NCBI GenBank assembly: GCA_029204045.2
Contig: JAQNDB010000310.1
Coordinates: forward strand, 34,512-98,511
DNA length: 64,000 nt
Direction: 5' to 3'
From: Tillandsia leiboldiana
Taxonomy: Eukaryota; Streptophyta; Magnoliopsida; Poales; Bromeliaceae
Below are positions 1 to 7,300 of the stretch, one piece after another. Every line of letters starts with the position of its first letter. Position 1 is the stretch's first letter. A program made the translations under genes and the position numbers. The notes below the pieces were generated by a model. It made no database searches. It was given only the letters and a program-made list of their open reading frames with translations, and was not told where the DNA came from.

Positions 1-285
1 GATCATAATTGACTTTAATTGCATCTTTTCGCACATTTAGAAATTTATTATGCTTTTGCCATCATAATATTTCACTGTTGCAATGATCATTTATGTTAAT
101 TAAATCATCTTCTAAAGTGATCAAAGTCAATTTCACTCTCTCTATGATCTCTTGGTATAGTCATTATCTTATTTGACTGCTTAGTCGAGTATGAAATCGA
201 GATCAATATTTGGTTGAATACTTTATATCTTAAATAATTGATAGCCAATTGAGGGGGAGTCTTAGAAAAGGTAAAATGCTCAAAA

Positions 286-516
286 GATGTGGAAAGAGTT
301 ACATCCCAATGAGGAGTGTGAAAACTACCACCACATGGAGGAAAGAGCTACCACCTCGGTCGTCCGAGTATTGTGTGCAGCTACCACATGTATACCAAGC
401 ATGGTTGTTCAAAGTTTTGATTAAGTAAAATGCGTGATTGAAATACTTGACTCTGTCAAATTTCAAGGTTGGTATAAGGTGGGTTTTTAAAGAAAGATGC
501 TCAAAGAGCCACTCTC
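286..516 (+). other. Conserved non-coding box between pol and the extra ORF
   Basis: This stretch has no ORF but is nearly the same in copia D (45757-45986) and still recognisable in the Gag-only copia C (33926-34166). It begins with a possible hairpin GATGT / ACATC around GGAAAGAGTT and contains a second hairpin at 355-368 (CTCGG, loop TCGT, CCGAG). The GGAAAGAG string occurs twice. It ends with GATGCTCAAAGAGCCAC. Its retention in a partner without pol suggests a cis-acting RNA or DNA signal, but the function is not known. Confidence 0.6.
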
Positions 517-849
517 TTCAACAGATTGTCTAGATACATTATCTATTATATTTGGGATTTCAAACATCTATTGATCTTTGTATTTCATTTTCTTTACTGA
601 ATTGATGATTTGATAAAGGCATTACTCATAAGATCAAGTTAGATGTAATTGAAGGTGTTCAACTTTAAGGGATTTAATTTTTGTAAATTTTCGTTTCATT
701 TTTGGATATTGTTGATAGATTTGGCATAATCTAATTCTTGTTGTATGAAACGATGATTTTTGTTTAAAGTTGATACACATTTGCGCTTACAATCTTTTTC
801 TGGTTTTTCTTGAATTTCTCTGAAATTTTCTAAAGAAAAAGTTGGGGCC

Positions 850-999
850 GATCCGGATCGGGCTAGATGATCCGGATCCCGAACGCAGGAATTCTTCTGC
901 GGGCTGACGATCCGGATTGTATCTGCCGATCCGGATCCCGAACGCAGTTTCTCACTGCGGGTAGCCGATCCGGATCGCAGTTATGAACTGATCCGGATC
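850..999 (+). promoter_or_regulatory. Internal array of GATCCGGATC palindromes upstream of the extra ORF
   Basis: Six palindromes (one with a T at the last base) start at 850, 869, 909, 928, 967 and 990. They form three pairs with 19, 19 and 23 bp spacing and a pair-to-pair period of 58-59 bp. The second member of the first two pairs is followed by CCGAACGCAG. The same pairing and period are seen in the U3 part of the LTR (3227-3507), so this looks like an LTR-type enhancer placed inside the element. Copia D has the same array at 46321-46471. Confidence 0.7.
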
Positions 1000-1011
1000 G
1001 CGGCTAGGTTT

Positions 1012-1018
1012 TATAAAG
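1012..1018 (+). promoter_or_regulatory. Candidate TATA box of the internal promoter
   Basis: TATAAAG lies 12 bp after the last internal palindrome, preceded by CTAGGTTT. In the LTR the palindromes are likewise followed by a TATAAAT box. Copia D keeps it at 46485-46491. This is a sequence match only. Confidence 0.5.
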
Positions 1019-1135
1019 AACGAAAGGGGTTTTTGATTTCTTTTACTCCAATCTTTTGTTCCAAAGTTTCCAGAGCCTCTCTCTCTAGATTTCATCCTTC
1101 CTGGAAGCTTTCAAACTCAAGTTCTTCAACTCCAA

Positions 1136-1521
1136 GTAAGTTTTATTGATCAAAATCTCGGTTTTTCACCGTTTTTCTCTTTTCCTCCTCAAACGTGATG
1201 AATTTCTAGGATCAACTTTGTTTGTGGATGGTTTTTGATCAAATTTCTTTTGAAATAAGAACTCTGGGTAAATTAGTTTTGATTATATGCTAGGTATTCT
1301 CCTGATTAACGGATTTTTAGGCTTCGATTTCTAAAATTTCGGTTTTAGGGCATATAATAAGGATTTTCGAAAATCATGCAATTGATCTATTTTTAAAAGT
1401 CCTTTTGCAAAACTAATTTGATTCTTAGTCTCTCTACATGATTATGATTGTTTGGGTACAATTTTTTCAATCTTTGAAAATTAACAATTTTTCATGTGTT
1501 CTTGAGTTGGTTTTTCACAAG
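1136..1521 (+). other. Predicted intron in the leader of the extra ORF
   Basis: A strong plant donor (CCAAGTAAGT) at 1136 and an acceptor (TTTTTCACAAG) ending at 1521 bound a T-rich segment of 386 bp, 68 bp before the ATG at 1590. Copia D keeps both sites (46607-46986, acceptor TTTTCACAG). Intact splice sites fit a separate subgenomic transcript, since an intron efficiently removed from genomic RNA would be lost on reverse transcription. No transcript evidence is available. Confidence 0.45.
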
Positions 1522-1589
1522 ACAATTTCTCTAAACTTAAAGCACTAGAATCAATAGCACTCTCTTGGTTAATCCTGTTACTGGTCACA

Positions 1590-2153
1590 ATGGTGCACAA
1601 GAGTACATCTGTAAAAGAGAAACCGGATGTTTCAACAGGAGATAAGACAACCGAAGGCAGGGAGGACAGCTCAGAGTACGATACGGAAGAATGGGATGAA
1701 TTCTTCAAAGATGTTCAACAGAAGATTGATGAGGAAAACAGGAAATCTGTCAAAGGCAAAAGGCTTATGAAATCTGCATCAACAACTAAGCAATATACAA
1801 GACGAAAGAATGTCCTAAGAAGTGAAAGTTATCATAGTGGGCCTCTTACTAGAGCTCGCTCACTCTCTGGGGTTCTACAAACTGAATCTCCATGGGTTAA
1901 GGGATTGGATGCACCATCTGCTTCTAGACAGCATCCATCACACTCGAAAAGACAGGGTACAGACGCTGCTGTATTGGAATCGCTTCGCCAGGAACAACAA
2001 AGACTCTCTGCTGCACAAGAGAGGATATCGAAAGAACTTCAGCAAATTTCCTCTGAATACAAGAAGATCAAGAAGAAGTGTTCAACTATTTCAACAATGC
2101 TTAAAGGGTTTTTGAGCAAGCTGAGTTGTACCAGCTCAGACTCCTCCGACTGA
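1590..2153 (+). CDS. Extra 187-aa ORF between pol and the 3' LTR (env-position ORF)
   Basis: An ORF of unknown function in the place where some Sireviruses carry an envelope-like gene. It has an acidic stretch (residues about 20-50, with EYDTEEWDEFF), a basic middle (about 52-90), a probable coiled coil (about 125-165, rich in Q, E, K and L) and a Ser/Asp-rich tail. I see no signal peptide or membrane segment, so calling it Env is not justified. The start at 1590 has a good context (CACAATGG). Copia D encodes the same protein with the same length and about 16 amino-acid differences counted by eye (47053-47616). The differences include more replacement than silent changes, so conservation between these two copies does not itself prove selection. 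A TATA box, palindrome array and likely leader intron lie upstream. It could be a coiled-coil accessory protein or a captured host fragment. Confidence 0.65.
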   Translation: MVHKSTSVKEKPDVSTGDKTTEGREDSSEYDTEEWDEFFKDVQQKIDEENRKSVKGKRLMKSASTTKQYTRRKNVLRSESYHSGPLTRARSLSGVLQTESPWVKGLDAPSASRQHPSHSKRQGTDAAVLESLRQEQQRLSAAQERISKELQQISSEYKKIKKKCSTISTMLKGFLSKLSCTSSDSSD

Positions 2154-2999
2154 ACTGCACCTTCCTTTTTTCTTTTTTTTTTTTTGTGCAGGATTTTGAT
2201 TTTAGGATTTAGTTTTATACTTACTTTAGCTTAGTTCTCAGGTTTTACGTTTTATTGGAACTTTTCACTCTCCTAACATTTCGTAGTCTTAACTACATTT
2301 TGGCTTTGTTTTGTGACAAAAAGGGGGAGAGAGTTAGAGAGAACTTTGAACAAGAGAACTTTGAACAATGAATGATGAAATATCAAGGTAAGTATGAAGT
2401 ATGATCTCTACAATGAATGATGAAATATCAAGGTACAATGATGATGTGAATGAACATCAAGGTAAGGGAACTTGAACAATGATTGTGAAAATCTTGCTGA
2501 TGAAGATTTTGTATACATCAAGGTAAGTATCACTTCAACTTCAACTTTGGTTTTCATCTTGTGATTGTTTGCATGTCTCGACTAACTATTCGACTAACTA
2601 TTTGGGCATGTAATATAACTAACAAGTTGATGTTGGACTAACATTGTGTGACATTTGGTTTTTAATTGCATAGAAGATATGTTGGTTTTTGACTATGATT
2701 CTCTTACATATCTGAATTCTCAAATGTCATGATGATTAGATAAACTCTATCTCTGTACTAGGTTTTGTATGCTAAATATTCTTGAGGTATCTAACGATCT
2801 CTTTTTGTCAAGAATGATTTCTTTGTGCAGAGAGTACAGATGTCTAAGTCTAGAGTCTGTTTTAGGAGTTTATCTCATGTTTTTAAATTTTTGGATCTCC
2901 ATTGTAAATTTTTGTTGTATGGTGATAGCAACAAAAATATCTTTTTGAACTTTCTTTAGTGGATCTGTGTTTTGTCACGAAACCGCCAAAGGGGGAGAT
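2154..2999 (+). other. 3' region of copia B: repeats, predicted intron, polypurine tracts
   Basis: No gene is visible. A T-rich tract and GTGCAG acceptor-like site follow the ORF (to 2191). A polypurine run resembling the final PPT (AAAAAGGGGGAGAG) lies at about 2319-2332. The string ATCAAGGTA, mostly extending to a perfect donor AAGGTAAGT, is repeated at about 2379, 2429, 2456 and 2517. The last donor (GT at 2523) can pair with an acceptor TTTGTGCAG ending at 2830, giving a 308-bp intron; copia D has the equivalent at 47872-48294. Downstream sequence (TCTAAGTCTAGAGTCTG...) is still recognisable in copia C. Confidence 0.5.
2988..2999 (+). other. Polypurine tract of copia B
   Basis: AAAGGGGGAGAT directly precedes the LTR TG at 3000. 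The same tract precedes the 3' LTRs of D (48450-48461) and C (35107-35118). It primes plus-strand DNA synthesis in LTR elements. Confidence 0.85.
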
Positions 3000-3226
3000 T
3001 GTTACGGAATTTGAGTTGGCGTAGTTTCGTGAAAGTCTCAAGTCTTGAAGATTGAAGGTAAAGAAAGTTGGATCAGTTAACTCAATCTCAAGAAAGAAGA
3101 ATTCAAAAGGATCAGGTATGTTTAACTAAAGATTTTGTGTGATCCGAATACTTCTTGTAGTGTAGAAACACTTGGAAGAATCTTTCATTGCATAAAAATC
3201 AAAAACTGGACTTGGGACATGTTCAG

Positions 3227-3507
3227 GATCCGGATCAGGTTGTTCGATCCGGATCCCGAAGGTGGTTCGTTCATACACCAGTTCAATCCGGATCGTAGCC
3301 TCTTGATCCGGATCCCGAACACTGAGTTTACCATCTTTCTTGAACGATCCGGATCAGGCTTCGCAATCCGGATCCCGAACGTTGATGTTTGGTGAACTGT
3401 ATGAACGATCCGGATCATGCACTTCGATCCGGATCCCGAACCTTCGTTTTTCTGGAACTGGGTGACTCGTTACGACGATCCGGATCACAGCTAGTCCGAT
3501 CCGGATC
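3227..3507 (+). promoter_or_regulatory. Paired GATCCGGATC palindromes in U3 of the copia B LTR
   Basis: Ten copies (two with A for the first G) start at 3227, 3246, 3285, 3305, 3346, 3365, 3407, 3426, 3477 and 3498. Members of a pair are 19-21 bp apart, about two helical turns, and pairs recur every 58-70 bp. The second site of the first four pairs is followed by CCGAA. They lie upstream of the TATA box, as expected for enhancer sites. Palindrome-rich LTRs are a known Sirevirus trait; the binding factor is unknown. Confidence 0.75.
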
Positions 3508-3573
3508 GCCGTCCGTAAAATTTCCAGAAATGTTAGGTTTTTGATTCTTATCTCCTTCCTAGGGTTTCTAACC

Positions 3574-3580
3574 TATAAAT
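3574..3580 (+). promoter_or_regulatory. TATA box of the copia B LTR
   Basis: TATAAAT in the context AACCTATAAATAGACCC, 67 bp after the last U3 palindrome. The same context is present in the LTRs of A (9970-9976, inverted), C (30726-30732, 35736-35742) and D (40027-40033, 49036-49042). Confidence 0.75.
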
Positions 3581-3865
3581 AGACCCTATGATTCTTTTTC
3601 TAGGGTTAATCCACTGTGAATCGAAATAGCCGTCATTTTCATATATCATCTTTTACGGCTCTAGATCCACATATAGAGAAGAAAGGAAATCATTAGAGAA
3701 CACTCTATGTTTCTTCATCTATATTGATTAGTTTGATTCTAGGTTTTCATACTCACATCTTGAGTTGAATCAAACTAATGAATACTTAGATGGTATTTCC
3801 GATCTATCTTTGATCTAAGTATTCGGCGGATCATCACCACCCAAAACAACGATTTACCCCAAAAA

Positions 3866-4056
3866 TCGGCGCGTGGATTCGCGTGTCCTTGTGGATTCAA
3901 GGTTCAACCGCTCTCGTGGATTCGGAGCGAGGCACGTTCGTGGATTCGAAGGGTGCTATTGGGTGAAGACCGTGGATTCGGTCGGACGTCATGGATTCGA
4001 CGTTGGACGCCGTGGATTCGGCGTTGGGCGCAGATCGTGGATTCGAGAAGCGTCGC
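3866..4056 (+). repeat. Series of eight hairpins with constant loop TGGATT (copia B leader)
   Basis: The loop occurs at 3874, 3892, 3917, 3941, 3973, 3992, 4013 and 4038. The flanking arms differ between hairpins yet pair: CGCG/CGCG, CCTTG/CAAGG, CGCTC-t-CG/CG-GAGCG, TTCG/CGAA, GACCG/CGGTC, ACGTC/GACGT, ACGCCG/CGGCGT and TCG/CGA with further outer pairs. The region starts about 290 bp downstream of the TATA box, so it should lie in the RNA leader before the primer-binding site. Equivalent series exist in A, C and D. A role in packaging, dimerisation or translation is possible but is inference. Confidence 0.75.
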
Positions 4057-4331
4057 GGAGCGAGCGGAGAAGATCCTCTAGGAGCGTATGGAAAAGGTTG
4101 AGTCGTAAGTGTGTACGGTAAATCACCTTGTACGTGTTTTAATTCTAGTGGATTTCTGCCGTGTTATCGGTCCCGTGGTTTTTTACTCCGGTGATGGAGT
4201 TTTCCACGTAAAAATCTTGCGTATTATTTTTATTTCCGCATTGGGTTTTTATCGCAACGATTTTTTGAGTGTTTATGCGTTTACACCTATTCACCCCCCT
4301 CTAGGTGTTTTTTCCCCTATTTAGATCCGTA

Positions 4332-7300
4332 TTACATATAACCCAACATTGAGCAACTTCCAGCTGAAATGTATTCCGCTTCGGCAGTCGAGAGTGCTAT
4401 GCAGTTCTGCTTTTTACTGTGCCATGCAACAAGGCAATGGCCAAGATAGAAGCATGCACCACTCGTGCTTTTCCGATCATCCACTGATCCTGCCCAATCG
4501 GCATCTGAGTATCCAACAATATCCAGACTTGTTCCCATAGGATACCAAATTCCGAAATTAATTGATCCTTTGATATACCGGATGATCCTTTTCACCGCTT
4601 TCAGGTGAACCTCCTTTGGTGCTGATTGATATCTCGCGCAAATCCCAACACTAAAGGATATATCCGGGCGACTAGCCGTGAGGTAAAGTAGACTTCCAAT
4701 CATACTTCTATACAGTTTCTCGTCTACATTCTCACCATGTGATTCACTTCCAAGTCCCTTGTGGCTAGTTCCCATTGGAGTTGGAAAATCTTTACAATTT
4801 TCTAGATCAAACTTTTTGACCAACTCCATTGCATACTTGGATTGACTCAAGTGAATACCTTCATCATTTTGTTTAATTTGCAATCCAAGGAAATAAGTCA
4901 ATTCGCCCATCATGGACATCTCAAATTCGCTTTCCATGGTCTCCGCGAATTTAGAAGCATCATTATCTCTTGTTGCGCCAAATACAATGTCATCGACATA
5001 GATTTGTGCTACAATAAAATTGCTTTGATAATGCTTCACAAAGAGAGTCCTATCAGCTCCCCCTCGAGTATAGCCCTTCTCCAAAAGGTGCTTTGTTAAC
5101 CTTTCGTACCATGCTCGCGGTGCTTGTTTCAGACCGTAAAGAGCCTTTTTCAAACGAAAAACATGGTTAGGTTGTTTATGATCTACAAAACCTTTCGGTT
5201 GAGCCACATAAACTTCCTCATTTAAAAACCCATTTAGAAATGCGCTCTTAACGTCCATTTGAAATAATTTGATTTTAAAATGACAAGCAATAGCGAATAG
5301 TATACGAATGGACTCGAGTCTAGCTACGGGGGCGAATGTTTCATCAAAGTCTATACCTTCTACTTGAGAGTAGCCTTGAGCAACTAATCGTGCCTTGTTC
5401 CTGATGATAGTACCATCCTCATTTTTCTTGTTCTTGAAGATCCATTTGGTACCTATCACATTGTGTTGCTTTGGAGGCTTCGTTAATTCCCAGACTTTGT
5501 TTCGCTCAAATTGATGGAGCTCTTCCTGCATTGCTTTAATCCAGTAGTCATCCTGAAGAGCTTCATCTATGTTCTTTGGTTCGATTAAAGATACGTAGCA
5601 AGCGAATCCACAAACCAACTGCCTCCGAGTTCTGACTCCTTCTTGTGGATCTCCAATAATATTCGATTCCGGATGATCCTTGGAGATTCGTAACGTTTGT
5701 TGAAACGGAGTACTCGGAGATATATGAGATGATTCCTGCACATCAGATAAACTAGAAGAACCATTAGATGCATCATTAATATTGGAAGTATTATTATGAG
5801 AAGATGCACTAGCAGGAGAATCATCATCTAGAGAGATATCGAGGGTAGATTTTCCAGTTTCAAAGTGAAAAGCTTCATCTACTTTAACATTTATAGATTC
5901 TACGATCGTCTTAGATTCAATGTTAAATACTCGATATGCTCTGCTATTCGTAGAATAACCCAAAAAGATCCCTTCATCACTTCGAGAGTCGAACTTTCCA
6001 AGATTTTCACGGTCACGTAAAATGTAACATCGACTCCCGAAGACACGAAAATATTTGATATTGGGTTTTCTACTAAACCACAGCTCATATGGTGTATTTA
6101 AAGTTCCTGGGCGCAAGTAAACTCTATTAATGACATAGACAGCGGTGTTCACAGCTTCAACCCAAAAATGTAGCGGTAAATTCCGGCTATGAAGCATCAC
6201 ACGCGCCATCTCTTGAACAACCCTGTTCTTGCGCTCAACAACACCATTCTGCTGAGGTGTATAGGGTGCCGAGAATTCATGTTTAATTCCATTTGAAGTG
6301 CAAAAATCAATGAATTTTGAATTTATGAATTCTCCACCTCTATCACTTCTAACACGAATGATCTTTTCATTCTTTTCAATCATAATACGATGGCAAATCT
6401 CATGAAAAGAGTCAAACGTATCAGCTTTCTCTTTTAAAAATGCTACCCATGAAAACCGAGAGAAATCATCAACCAATAAAAAAATGTACCATTTACCTCC
6501 CAAAGATGGTTGACGGGTCGGCCCCATTAAGTCCATGTGCAAAAGTTCCAAGGGCCGTTTTGTACCAACGTGGTTCAAGTTCTTGTGTGCAGTCCAAGAC
6601 TGTTTTCCCTTTTGGCAACCACCACACACAACGTTTTGTTTAAATAAAAGCTTTGGAACCCCCTTGACCACGTCCTTGTTTGAAATTCTAGTAAGTTCCT
6701 TAAAATTTAAGTGACCTAGCCTTTCATGCCAAAGAGTTTCATTATTCAAAGCAGCTAAGTTACAATTTTCAGAAAATTTATTAGGAACAACATAACAATT
6801 GTTTTCAGATCTAACCCCTTTTAAAACGAAGACATGGTCCTTATCAGTTACAACGCATTCAACAGATGAAAAGTTAACCGAAAAACCATTGTCGCAAAGT
6901 TGACTTATGCTTATGAGGTTAGTCTTAAGGCCATCAACAAATAAGACGTTTTTTAAAATTTGGCCATCTGGAGTAGCTACCGTCCCTTTTCCAACAATTT
7001 TGGAAGATCGACCGTCTCCGAAAACAACGTGTCCTCCGGAGATTTTCTCAAGATTTTGAAAACTATTTTTGTCACCGGTCATGTGACGGGAACACCCGCT
7101 ATCCAGATACCAAGACGAACTATCATATGCATGCAAGGAAACATTGGAAACAAGACAAGGGGAAATTTCACCTTTGCGCACCCAAACCCTTTTGGAGTGC
7201 GTCGGTAATGGTCGTGAAGTTATATGCCTAGGTGAAGGCGTCTTGTTATAGCGATTGTTGTTCCTTGATGAGATCGTCTTGCGCGATGAACTACCAAGTC

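Larger units (their letters stand above)
1..4348 (+). mobile_element. Copia B: 3' part of a Sirevirus-type Ty1/copia element
   Basis: The window opens inside this element, about 100 bp after where pol stops in the related copy D (pol stop at 45380). It then contains a conserved non-coding box (286-516), a palindrome array with TATA box (850-1018), an extra ORF (1590-2153), a polypurine tract (2988-2999) and a complete 3' LTR (3000-4348). The order and sequence match copia D (45471-49798) throughout. It abuts copia A at 4349, where A's RNase H coding sequence (opposite strand) is cut. The simplest reading is that B inserted into A; the bases TTGAG at 4349-4353 would then be one target duplication copy, with the other copy left of the window. 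Confidence 0.9.
3000..4348 (+). repeat. 3' LTR of copia B (1349 bp)
   Basis: Begins TGTTACGGAATTTGAG after the polypurine tract and ends CCCAACA. It contains ten palindromes (3227-3507), a TATA box (3574-3580) and eight TGGATT hairpins (3866-4056). It is closely similar to the copia A LTR (9204-10550, inverted) and the copia D LTRs (1337 bp), with scattered substitutions and small indels. Confidence 0.93.

Noticed and set aside
1590..2153. Extra ORF as an envelope glycoprotein
   Set aside because: No signal peptide, no transmembrane segment and no cysteine pattern; only the position fits.
3866..4056. Hairpin repeats as a CRISPR array
   Set aside because: The repeated string is only 6-9 bases, spacers pair with each other, and the setting is a plant LTR.
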